Shown here: positions 41,305 to 48,609 of the stretch, in pieces
Position numbering within the stretch: the stretch's first letter is position 1
Layout of the letters: the number at the start of each line of letters is the position of its first letter
Assembly: GCF_026107375.2 (NCBI RefSeq)
Contig: NZ_JAPCIA010000002.1
Coordinates: 186,001 to 250,000, forward strand
From: Sphingomonas sp. BT-65
Lineage (GTDB): Bacteria; Pseudomonadota; Alphaproteobacteria; Sphingomonadales; Sphingomonadaceae
Reading direction: 5' to 3'
DNA: 64,000 nucleotides
Position numbers and translations under genes: made by a program
The notes under the pieces: generated by a model
Told to the model about the DNA's origin: nothing
The model's database searches: none
The model's input: only the letters and a program-made list of their open reading frames with translations

Positions 41305-42813
41305 ATGCTCTTGATGTTCGGACGATTGCAGCCGCGGAGTTTTGCGGCGCTGCCCCTGCTTGGCCTCGCTTTCAACGTTCCGGCGCTTGCGCAGCAGGTG
41401 ACGGCACCCCCGCCCGCGACCTCGACGATCCCCGCGCCTTCGCAGAACACGCCCCAGCCCGCCCCAGTGCAGATCGCGCCGATCCAGGTGCCGCTGCCGA
41501 CGCTCAGCGCCGAGCAGGCCGAGCAGGTCCGCCGCCTGATCGTGCAGGGCCGCATCGCGCAGGGCCTGCGCTATTCGACCGCCGAGGCCGAGGTGCTGCC
41601 GGCCGATGACGAGGGCCTGGTGCGCACTGCGCTCGACTATGCCCGCGCGATCCATATCGGCCGCCTCGACACCGCCGATTTCCAGGAGGACTGGGCGCTG
41701 CGCCCGGCCGCGTGGGATCCGCTGCCCGGCTTCGCCAAGGCCGTGGCCGACAACCGCATCCCGCAATGGTTCGCCAACCTGACCCCGCCCTATGAGGGCT
41801 ATGACAATCTCCGCAAGGGCCTCGCCCGCTATCGCCGGATCGAGATCGCCGGCGGCTGGAGCAGCATCCCGGCCGGCCCGGACCTCTCGGTCGGATCGAG
41901 CGGCGCGCGCGTCGCGGCGCTGCGCGCCCGCCTCGCGGTCGAGGATGGCGAAGTCAGCGGCGCGGGCGACAAGTTCGACGCGGCGCTCAAGGAAGCCGTG
42001 GTCCGCGCGCAGCGCCGCTACGGCCTGGCGCCGACCGGCACCGTCTCCACCGGCACGCTGACCGCGCTCAACGTTCCCGTTTCCAGCCGCATCCGCCAGA
42101 TCATGGCGAACATGGAGCGCTGGCGCTGGATGCCCAAGGAGATGCCGGTCGACCGCATCCAGGTGAACATCGCCGTGGCGCAGGTCGCGGTGTTCGAGGG
42201 CGACCGCCCGGTCATGTCGATGCGCGGCGTCACCGGCAAGCCCGGCGGCGGCGAGACGCCGATGCTGCAGTCGAGCATCCACTCGGTGGTGCTCAACCCG
42301 CCGTGGAACGTGCCCGCCGGTATCGCCGCCAAGGAGCTGTTCCCCAAGGGCGCGGGCTATCTCGCGCGCAACGGCTTCAAGGTGATCGGCACCGGCCCCA
42401 ACCGCCGCCTCCAGCAGCAGCCGTCGCACTCGGCGCTCGGCAAGTACAAGTTCGACTTCAACAACCCGTTCGCGGTGTACCTCCACGATACGCCGACCAA
42501 GGGCACCTTCTCGCGCTATGACCGGCTCGCCTCGCATGGCTGCATCCGGCTCGAGCGTCCGGCCGACCTCGCCCGGCTGCTGCTCGAGGGCAGCACCGAG
42601 TGGACCCCCGAAGCGATCGACGGGGCGCTGGCCAAGGGCGATACGGTGCGCGCGGGACTGCCCAGCCAGGTCGCGGTCTATCTGCTCTACTGGACCGCCT
42701 TTGCGAACGGCACCGGCACGATGAATTTCCGCGGCGATCCCTATGGCTGGGACAAGACGCTCGCGACCAAGATCGAGAAACGCTCCGCCGCCCAGGCGCT
42801 GGCGGCGCGTTAG
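41305..42813 (+). CDS. L,D-transpeptidase with peptidoglycan-binding domain
   Basis: 502 residues from ATG 41305 (AAAGGG just upstream; ATG 41314 also possible). Signal peptide up to VPALA, then a Pro-rich linker. The peptidoglycan-binding domain lies at about 195-260 (SSGARVAALRARLAV, AVVRAQRRYGLAPTG). The YkuD catalytic domain (about 280-450) ends in the SHGCIRLERP motif with the nucleophile Cys and catalytic His. The order resembles E. coli LdtD (YcbB). It should cross-link meso-DAP residues in the periplasm. A large repeat follows the gene. Confidence 0.9.
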   Translation: MLLMFGRLQPRSFAALPLLGLAFNVPALAQQVTAPPPATSTIPAPSQNTPQPAPVQIAPIQVPLPTLSAEQAEQVRRLIVQGRIAQGLRYSTAEAEVLPADDEGLVRTALDYARAIHIGRLDTADFQEDWALRPAAWDPLPGFAKAVADNRIPQWFANLTPPYEGYDNLRKGLARYRRIEIAGGWSSIPAGPDLSVGSSGARVAALRARLAVEDGEVSGAGDKFDAALKEAVVRAQRRYGLAPTGTVSTGTLTALNVPVSSRIRQIMANMERWRWMPKEMPVDRIQVNIAVAQVAVFEGDRPVMSMRGVTGKPGGGETPMLQSSIHSVVLNPPWNVPAGIAAKELFPKGAGYLARNGFKVIGTGPNRRLQQQPSHSALGKYKFDFNNPFAVYLHDTPTKGTFSRYDRLASHGCIRLERPADLARLLLEGSTEWTPEAIDGALAKGDTVRAGLPSQVAVYLLYWTAFANGTGTMNFRGDPYGWDKTLATKIEKRSAAQALAAR

Positions 42814-42819
42814 AGTTTG

Positions 42820-42942
42820 GATTCAGCTGCGCTGAATCGCGGTGCCGGCCCTCTCCCCCACCCGGCCACCCATATGATACTGACGTGGGTGGCCGGGTGG
42901 GGGAGAGGGCCGGCACCGCAACCGGTTCAGCTCTGCTGAACC
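42820..42942. repeat. Composite hairpin: 34-bp-arm inverted repeat between two small palindromes
   Basis: The central element has perfectly complementary arms 42839-42872 and 42886-42919 (34 bp each) around a 13-base loop. It is flanked by GATTCAGC-TGC-GCTGAATC (42820-42838) and GGTTCAGC-TCT-GCTGAACC (42924-42942). The centre carries CCCTCTCCC, the core found at 15533 and 23304. Confidence 0.9.
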
Positions 42943-42959
42943 AACAAAAGGAGAACCGA

Positions 42960-43268
42960 ATGAACCGTCGCCTTCCGCTCGCCGCAACCCTTCTCGCCGC
43001 CGCGTCGCTCGCGGCCTGCTCGGGCGGATCGGACGAACCCGCTCCGGCCGCCAACGAGACCGAGAATGTGGTCGAGGTGATCGACGAGACGCCGGTCCAG
43101 AACTTCGCCGAGCCGGAGCCGACGCCGTCGCCCACCCCCTCGCCCACGCCGATCGTCGAGGACGACCGTCCGACCGAGGAGCAGGTGCAGGACGATGCCG
43201 ATGCGGTCGGCATGACCGCGCGCCTGCCGCGCGAGGAAGCGTCGAACGAGACCGCGCCCGTCGAGTGA
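42960..43268 (+). CDS. Small acidic lipoprotein
   Basis: 102 residues; ATG behind AAAGGAG. Lipobox SLAAC at the end of a signal peptide (MNRRLPLAATLLAAASLAAC). The mature part is acidic and Pro/Thr-rich (EPEPTPSPTPSPTP), with no known domain. It should be lipid-anchored, probably facing the periplasm. It stands alone between the composite repeat and the yfiRNB operon. Confidence 0.75.
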   Translation: MNRRLPLAATLLAAASLAACSGGSDEPAPAANETENVVEVIDETPVQNFAEPEPTPSPTPSPTPIVEDDRPTEEQVQDDADAVGMTARLPREEASNETAPVE

Positions 43269-43333
43269 CGTTGCGCATGGTTAATGAAAAACTGGCCAAT
43301 CGAGGCTCGATGCGCTAGCGCCATAGCCATGGT

Positions 43334-43894
43334 TTGGAGCGGAAACGATCGCCGCTCGGGGGATATGGCGTGGCGTTCATGGTGGCGCTCCTGATCGGGA
43401 GCGCAAGTGTCAGTTCGACCGGCCTGGTGGCCGAGACGCGCGTGGCGCCCGGCCAGCATGACGCCGCGGTCGCCCGCACCGTGGGCGGGATGATCAGCTA
43501 CACGCGCTGGCCGGCGGAGCGTGCCGTGCTCCACATCTGCGTCAGCGGCGCCACCGTCCATGCCGCCGGCCTTGGCCGCATCGACGACATGCTCGGGCGG
43601 CAGGTGGAGGCGCGGCGCATTCCGCCAGGCAACGCGGCGCAGGACTGCGACGTGCTCTACCTCGGCACGATGGGGACCGCCGACCGCCAGCGCGTGATGC
43701 GCTCGATCCGCGATCGGCCCGTCCTGTCGATCGCCGAGGCGGATCCCGATTGCCGCGGCGGCGCGATCTTCTGCCTTCAGGTGCTGCCCGACCGGATCGG
43801 CTTCCGCCTCAGCATCGACGCCGTGTCGCGCAGCGCGGTGCGGATCGATCCGCGTGTGCTGCGCATCGCCCTGCCCGAAGGAGGCGCGCGATGA
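43334..43894 (+). CDS. yfiR: YfiR-family periplasmic repressor of a diguanylate cyclase
   Basis: Start uncertain: TTG 43334 gives a charged signal peptide (MERKRSP then VAFMVALLIGSAS); GTG 43370 has a better ribosome site (GGGGGAT) but no charges. Up to 186 residues. Matches YfiR/DUF4154: MISYTRWPAERAVLHICVSG, VEARRIPPGNAAQDCDVLYLG, VLSIAEADPDCRGGAIFCLQ. Two cysteine pairs (CDVLY and DC/FC) could form the disulphides known in YfiR. YfiR binds YfiN in the periplasm and restrains it. Stop overlaps yfiN (ATGA). Confidence 0.85.
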   Translation: MERKRSPLGGYGVAFMVALLIGSASVSSTGLVAETRVAPGQHDAAVARTVGGMISYTRWPAERAVLHICVSGATVHAAGLGRIDDMLGRQVEARRIPPGNAAQDCDVLYLGTMGTADRQRVMRSIRDRPVLSIAEADPDCRGGAIFCLQVLPDRIGFRLSIDAVSRSAVRIDPRVLRIALPEGGAR

Positions 43895-45108
43895 GCGAGG
43901 CCGACCGGCTCCCGACGCTGCGCCGCGTGCTCGCGCGGATCCATCTGCGCGTCACCCTGTTCGCGGTCGGGCTCACCGGGCTTACCGTGCTGCTCGCCGG
44001 CTTTGCCGCGATCGGCGCCTATGCCGGACAGAATCTCCACCTCATCGCCCGCTCGGCCGGCTACAGCGCCGCGCCCGCTCTGGTGTTCGACGATCCGGCG
44101 GCGGCGCGGCAGAGCATCACGCCGATGCTCGAGCCCGGGGTCGCGGAGATCGCCGTGCTGCGCGAGGACGGCACGCCGCTCGCCACCGTCGAGCGGCAGG
44201 GCGACGACGGCTCAGTCGCGCGGATGATCGCGGACCGGCTGTTCTTCGCGGCGCCGATCGAGGAACCGGTTTCCCATCTTGGCCGGCGCATCGGCACGAT
44301 CCGCGTGCGCGGCGAGGGCAGCGCGATCGCCGCCTATATCCGCGACGGCTTCCTCGGCACGCTGGTGTGCCTGCTGATCACCGGGGTCGCGGCCTATCTG
44401 CTTTCGCGCCGGCTGCGCGCCGAGATCGTCGCGCCGCTCAACGCGATCGCCGAGGTCGCGCATGCCTTCCGCCGCGAGGAGGCGCTCGACCGGCGCGTGC
44501 CACCCGCCTCGATCCGCGAGGTCGAGACGCTACGCACCGACTTCAACGCGCTGATCGCCGAGCTCACCGACTGGCGCCAACATATGCGCCGCGAAAACGA
44601 GACGCTGAGCCACAAGGCGAGCCACGACGCGCTCACCGGACTGCCCAACCGCGCCAATTTCGAGCGCAAGGGCGCGGAGATGATCGCGGAGGCGCGCGCC
44701 GGCGATGCCAGCTTCGTGCTGCTCTATGCCGATGGCGACGGCTTCAAGCAGATCAACGACCGCCACGGTCATGCCGCGGGCGACGCCGTGCTGGTCGAGG
44801 TCGCGGCGCGAATCCGCAGTTGCCTGCGCGCGCGCGACGTCGCCGCGCGCCTCGGCGGCGACGAGTTCGCCATCCTGCTCGCCGCGCCCACCGGATCGGA
44901 CGCGGCCGAACGCGTGGCGAGCGAAATCGCCGCGCGCATGGCCGAGCCGATCCAGCTTCCCTCGGGCGAGGCGTTCGCGATGCGCCTCAGCCTCGGCACG
45001 GCGATCTATCCGATGGACGGCCGCGACCTCAGCGCGCTGGTCAACCACGCCGACGCGGCGATGTACGCGAGCAAGGATTCCAATCGCACGCAGACTCAGG
45101 GAGGCTAA
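43891..45108 (+). CDS. yfiN: YfiN-like membrane diguanylate cyclase
   Basis: 405 residues. A first membrane segment (VTLFAVGLTGLTVLLAGFAA), a periplasmic sensor part (about 40-145), a second segment (FLGTLVCLLITGVAAYLL), a HAMP domain (about 180-235), then GGDEF (about 245-405) with HDALTGLPNRANFERK and RLGGDEF intact. It makes c-di-GMP and is held off by periplasmic YfiR, with YfiB as the outer-membrane partner. All three genes are adjacent here, so the whole YfiBNR envelope-stress switch is present. Confidence 0.9.
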   Translation: MSEADRLPTLRRVLARIHLRVTLFAVGLTGLTVLLAGFAAIGAYAGQNLHLIARSAGYSAAPALVFDDPAAARQSITPMLEPGVAEIAVLREDGTPLATVERQGDDGSVARMIADRLFFAAPIEEPVSHLGRRIGTIRVRGEGSAIAAYIRDGFLGTLVCLLITGVAAYLLSRRLRAEIVAPLNAIAEVAHAFRREEALDRRVPPASIREVETLRTDFNALIAELTDWRQHMRRENETLSHKASHDALTGLPNRANFERKGAEMIAEARAGDASFVLLYADGDGFKQINDRHGHAAGDAVLVEVAARIRSCLRARDVAARLGGDEFAILLAAPTGSDAAERVASEIAARMAEPIQLPSGEAFAMRLSLGTAIYPMDGRDLSALVNHADAAMYASKDSNRTQTQGG

Positions 45109-45113
45109 GGATC

Positions 45114-45605
45114 ATGTTCTCGTTCATGCGCACCGGCCCGTTGCTCGCGCTCCTCGCGCTCGTCCTGGGCGGGTGCCAGATGTCGCAGAACGGCTCGCGC
45201 TTCACGCGCGCGCAGGTCGCGGTGCTGACCTCCGAAGGGTTTGCCGAGACCCAGCGCGGCTGGGAGTTCAGCATCAACGACCGGCTGCTGTTCGATACGG
45301 ACGAAAGCGCGGTACTTCCCGACCAGTCGGCGCGGATCCGCCGCGTCGCCGAGCGGCTGCTCGCCGTGGGCATCCGCCGCGCCGCAGTGGAGGGCCATGC
45401 CGACGATACCGGCAGCGCCGAGCATAATCAGCGCCTGTCCGAGCGCCGCGCGGCGACCGTCGCGCAGGTGCTGGTGAGCGCGGGCTTCACGGCGACCGGC
45501 GTCTCCACCGCCGGCCTGGGCGAGCGCTTCCCGATCGAGGACAATGGCACCACCGCTGGACGCCGCGAGAATCGCCGCGTCGTCATCCTGATCGCCGCGC
45601 CCTGA
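45114..45605 (+). CDS. yfiB: YfiB-like OmpA-family lipoprotein
   Basis: 163 residues. Lipobox ALVLGGC gives an outer-membrane lipoprotein. The OmpA C-terminal peptidoglycan-binding domain covers about 55-160: LLFDTDESAVLPDQSARIRR, VEGHADDTGSAEHNQRLSER, and VSTAGLGERFPIEDN. In the YfiBNR system YfiB binds YfiR and frees YfiN. Position 5 bp after yfiN supports this. Other OmpA lipoproteins (Pal) are similar but lie by tol genes. Confidence 0.85.
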   Translation: MFSFMRTGPLLALLALVLGGCQMSQNGSRFTRAQVAVLTSEGFAETQRGWEFSINDRLLFDTDESAVLPDQSARIRRVAERLLAVGIRRAAVEGHADDTGSAEHNQRLSERRAATVAQVLVSAGFTATGVSTAGLGERFPIEDNGTTAGRRENRRVVILIAAP

Positions 45606-45639
45606 GCCGCGGCGGTTGACTTTCCCCGCATAGCCGCTA

Positions 45640-45900
45640 TTGGCGCGCCTTCGCTTGGCCGGCTCGTCCGGCCTTGCGTACCGTCCGAGACAGTGGGTGC
45701 GTGGTTTCCACGCTTAATCTCCCGCCAAGACGGGGACAGAGATTTATACCGGGTCCTTCCGTGCGATGGAGTGTCCGGGTCAGCCCGCCGGAGCAAGTCC
45801 GGCCCTGACGATCATGCCCCTCGGACGAGGGGGTCGGGCACCCGCCCTTCCCTCGGCGTAACCGGCTCCAACCTTTTGGTTGGGGTATTTTGAGGAGACC
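45640..45900 (+). promoter_or_regulatory. Ribosomal L10 (rplJ) leader region
   Basis: The 298-bp gap before rplJ contains several strong stems: GGTGCGTGG/CCACGC, GACCCGG-type pairs, and CCCCTCGGACGAGGGG with GGGTCGGGCACCCGCCC. L10 leaders bind the L10-L12 complex and shut off rplJL translation; this is the expected place. A covariance-model match was not run. Confidence 0.6.
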
Positions 45901-45903
45901 GGC

Positions 45904-46419
45904 ATGGATCGTGCTCAGAAGACCGAAGCCGTTGCCGAGCTGAACCGCACCTTCAACGAGGTTGCCGTGGTGGTTATCACCCGCAACCTCGGGATGACCG
46001 TCAAGCAGTCGACGGACCTCCGCAACAAGGCGCGCGAAGCCGGTGCGAGCTACAAGGTCGCGAAGAACCGCCTTGCCAAGATCGCGATCGAGGGCACCGA
46101 CTATTCGGTGCTCGCGGACCTGCTCACGGGTCCGACGGCGCTGTCCACTTCGACCGACCCGGTCGCCGCCGCCAAGGTGGTCGCCGAGTTCGCCAAGACC
46201 AACGATCGCATCGAGATCGTCGGCGGCGCGATGGGGAGCATGCTGCTCGACGCGGAAGGCGTGAAGGCGCTCGCATCGCTGCCTTCGCTCGACGAACTGC
46301 GCGGCAAGATCGTCGGCCTGCTTCAGGCCCCGGCGTCGAAGCTCGCAGCCGTCACCCAGGCACCGGCGGCCCAGCTCGCCCGCGTGTTCAAGGCATATGC
46401 GGAGAAGGAAGCCGCCTGA
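45904..46419 (+). CDS. rplJ: 50S ribosomal protein L10
   Basis: 171 residues from ATG 45904 (GAGGAGACCGGC upstream). L10 features: MDRAQKTEAVAELNRTFNE, VVVITRNLGMTVKQSTDLR, YKVAKNRLAKIAIEG. L10 anchors L7/L12 dimers on the ribosome. Co-transcribed with rplL 53 bp downstream. Not linked to rplKA here. Confidence 0.97.
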   Translation: MDRAQKTEAVAELNRTFNEVAVVVITRNLGMTVKQSTDLRNKAREAGASYKVAKNRLAKIAIEGTDYSVLADLLTGPTALSTSTDPVAAAKVVAEFAKTNDRIEIVGGAMGSMLLDAEGVKALASLPSLDELRGKIVGLLQAPASKLAAVTQAPAAQLARVFKAYAEKEAA

Positions 46420-46472
46420 GGCGGCGTTCGTTCGCGACTGAATTCGAACCAATCTGATTGAAGGAAAATATC

Positions 46473-46850
46473 ATGGCTGACCTGAACAAGCTCGTCGATG
46501 CTCTCTCGGAGCTGACCGTCCTCGAAGCCGCTGAGCTCTCGAAGCTCCTCGAAGAGAAGTGGGGCGTCACCGCTGCCGCTCCTGTCGCCGTTGCCGCCGT
46601 CGGCGGTGGTGGCGCCGCTGCTCCGGCCGCGGAAGAGAAGACCGAGTTCGACGTGATCCTCACCGGCGACGGTGGCAAGAAGATCAACGTCATCAAGGAA
46701 GTCCGCGCCATCACCCAGCTCGGCCTGACCGAGGCGAAGGCTCTCGTCGAGGGCGCGCCGAAGGCCGTCAAGGAAGGCGTGAACAAGGACGAGGCCGAGA
46801 AGCTCAAGAAGCAGCTCGAGGAAGCCGGCGCGACCGTCGAGATCAAGTAA
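46473..46850 (+). CDS. rplL: 50S ribosomal protein L7/L12
   Basis: 125 residues from ATG 46473 (AAGGAAAATATC upstream). N-terminal [20 protein letters not shown], an Ala/Gly hinge ([20 protein letters not shown]) and the C-terminal domain with [20 protein letters not shown] and [19 protein letters not shown]. Multimeric stalk protein recruiting translation factors. A strong terminator follows, so rpoBC are not in this transcript. Confidence 0.98.
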   Translation: MADLNKLVDALSELTVLEAAELSKLLEEKWGVTAAAPVAVAAVGGGGAAAPAAEEKTEFDVILTGDGGKKINVIKEVRAITQLGLTEAKALVEGAPKAVKEGVNKDEAEKLKKQLEEAGATVEIK

Positions 46851-46880
46851 TCTCGGTCGGCTGCACCAGCAGTCTTAAGA

Positions 46881-46913
46881 AGGGGGCGGTCCGGCAACGG
46901 GCCGCCCCTTTTC
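46881..46913 (+). terminator. Terminator after rplL
   Basis: The stem AGGGGGCGGTCC/GGGCCGCCCCTT (one G-U pair) has loop GGCAAC and TTTT after it. Confidence 0.85.
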
Positions 46914-46943
46914 GTTGCCTGCGATCCGCTCTATCCTGAAACC

Positions 46944-47309
46944 GTGACCGAGCACCTGATCAGCGTCGGCCTGGGCGGCGATGGCGACGAGATCGCAGCT
47001 ATCGAAGATGTCGAGGCGGAATTCGGCATTGCGCTCGATGTTGCCGACGCCAATGAATGGTCAACGGCAGGGGATGTGTTCCAGTCATTGGCCAAGGCGC
47101 TTCCCGCGGGCGAGGCTGCGCATCCCGGTACGTGGCGCCGGTTCGCTACCGCCTTGACGCAACAGACCGGCATCGATGCGAACCGGATCACTGCCGAAAG
47201 CCCGCTGCTTTGCGAGACCCATTGGAGCCGGCTGAGCGTCGCGGCCCATCTCATCGGAATCGCCGCAGCAGGATTTGCGCTCGCCCTGCTGTTCAGCGTG
47301 ATCGGCTAG
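46944..47309 (+). CDS. Acyl-carrier-like fold without the phosphopantetheine Ser, with membrane anchor
   Basis: GTG start; 121 residues. The N-terminal part (IAAIEDVEAEFGIALDVADA, then WSTAGDVFQSLAKAL) lines up with helices II-IV of acyl carrier proteins, but the DSL motif that carries phosphopantetheine is missing, so it should not carry acyl groups. A C-terminal membrane segment (LIGIAAAGFALALLFSVI) follows. Convergent with a proline-rich protein and overlapping it by 4 bp. Function unknown. Confidence 0.5.
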   Translation: MTEHLISVGLGGDGDEIAAIEDVEAEFGIALDVADANEWSTAGDVFQSLAKALPAGEAAHPGTWRRFATALTQQTGIDANRITAESPLLCETHWSRLSVAAHLIGIAAAGFALALLFSVIG

Positions 47310-48493
47310 GCCCCGGCCTTCGCCACATAGCGCTTCGCCGCCAGCCGGCCAAAACCGTCCGCCGCGCGCTCGACCCAGAGCGGGCCGAGCTTGTCGTTGC
47401 CCGGCGCGGGCGCGGTGCCGATCATGAAGCTGTCGCGCAGCGTACGGATGCTGAGGCCGGCATACCATTTGAGCGCCAGCGGAATGATCGGCACGAACAT
47501 CGCCTTGCCCTGCACTGTCACCACCTGCATCTGCTCGCCAGGCAGGCTGACCTGCGCGTTGAGCTTGTGCACCGCGCCCGGCGCGACGCTGAACGGCTCC
47601 GACCCAGTGGCAAGCCGTGCCGCCGAATGGAAGCGCGCGATCTGCGCATCCTGCTCGGCATTGGCACCGAGCAGCGCGAGCACCGCGCGAATGTTGTCGG
47701 CGGGTTCGTGCCCGCGATTCTGCACGAACAGCTCGAAATCGAGCGTCACCTGCCCATCCCGGATCGCCGCGCGCAGCGGGCGGATCTCCGCCACGAGCGG
47801 ACCGTCGGGCGGTGCAACCGGGGCGACCGGCGCCGGGGCGGGCGGCGGTGACGCGGGCGGCATCGATGCGTCGGGCGGCGTCTTGCGCACCAGCGGCGGC
47901 GGACCCGGCGTGGGCACCGGCGGCGCGACTGGCGGAGGCGGAGCGACCGTCACCTCGTCTTCGATCGCATCCTCGCGCGCACGGCGGCGCCGGCCGATCC
48001 ACCAGCCCGCCAGCCCGCCGGCCACAAGCAGCGCGACACCGCCAAGCGCCGGCCAGAACCAGGCCGGAAGGCCCGGTTCCGCGGCGGGCGTGGCGGTCGC
48101 GCTCGGCGTGGGCGCGGCCTGAACGGTTGTCGGCGCGATCGGCGACGGGCTCAGCGAAGGCGCTGGCGTCGGGGTGCCCGCCATGATGGGCGTGACCGCC
48201 GTCGCCGCAGGCGCCTGGGCGCGGCGCGGCGCGGTCGCGCGCGGTGACGGCGCGACGGGGGTCGGTGTCGGCTGCGGGATCGGGATCGGTTGAACGATCG
48301 GCGCGGAGGTCGGCGTGGGGGTCGGCGCCGCGGTCGGGCGCGGGGTCGGCGTCTGGCCGGAGGGGGGCAGGCTGAAGTCGCCCACCGGCGGCGTGATGAC
48401 GACCGGGGGCTGGCTGGTCTGCCCGGCGGCCGGCGCGGCGAGAAACACGAGGGGGATCAGCGCGGTGGTTGCGCGAAGGTTAAGCACGGTCAC
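47306..48493 (-). CDS. Proline-rich single-pass membrane protein A
   Basis: 395 residues. Signal peptide (ALIPLVFLAAPAAG), a Pro/Thr-rich extracytoplasmic region to about residue 140, one membrane segment (WFWPALGGVALLVAGGLAGW), Arg stretch GRRRRAR, a second Pro-rich linker, then a beta-sandwich-like C-terminus (about 235-395) with VTLDFELFVQNRGHEPADNI. The C-terminal domain matches the neighbouring protein at 48610. Paralogues with the same plan suggest gene duplication. Unknown function; possibly an envelope scaffold. Confidence 0.7.
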   Translation of the reverse strand: MTVLNLRATTALIPLVFLAAPAAGQTSQPPVVITPPVGDFSLPPSGQTPTPRPTAAPTPTPTSAPIVQPIPIPQPTPTPVAPSPRATAPRRAQAPAATAVTPIMAGTPTPAPSLSPSPIAPTTVQAAPTPSATATPAAEPGLPAWFWPALGGVALLVAGGLAGWWIGRRRRAREDAIEDEVTVAPPPPVAPPVPTPGPPPLVRKTPPDASMPPASPPPAPAPVAPVAPPDGPLVAEIRPLRAAIRDGQVTLDFELFVQNRGHEPADNIRAVLALLGANAEQDAQIARFHSAARLATGSEPFSVAPGAVHKLNAQVSLPGEQMQVVTVQGKAMFVPIIPLALKWYAGLSIRTLRDSFMIGTAPAPGNDKLGPLWVERAADGFGRLAAKRYVAKAGA

Positions 48494-48560
48494 GCGCCGC
48501 GCGTTAGCATGATGGACATGAACCGGGGCACCAAAAAATGCGTGCGGCCGGTCTCAAACA

Positions 48561-48596
48561 AAGCCCGCCCCACCGTGCGACCGCGGTGGGGCGGGC
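48561..48596 (-). terminator. Terminator between the two proline-rich genes
   Basis: On the minus strand GCCCGCCCCACCG and CGGTGGGGCGGGC pair, and TTTGTTTG follows. It separates the paralogues into two transcription units. Confidence 0.7.
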
Positions 48597-48609
48597 AGCG
48601 CGCTCTCGC

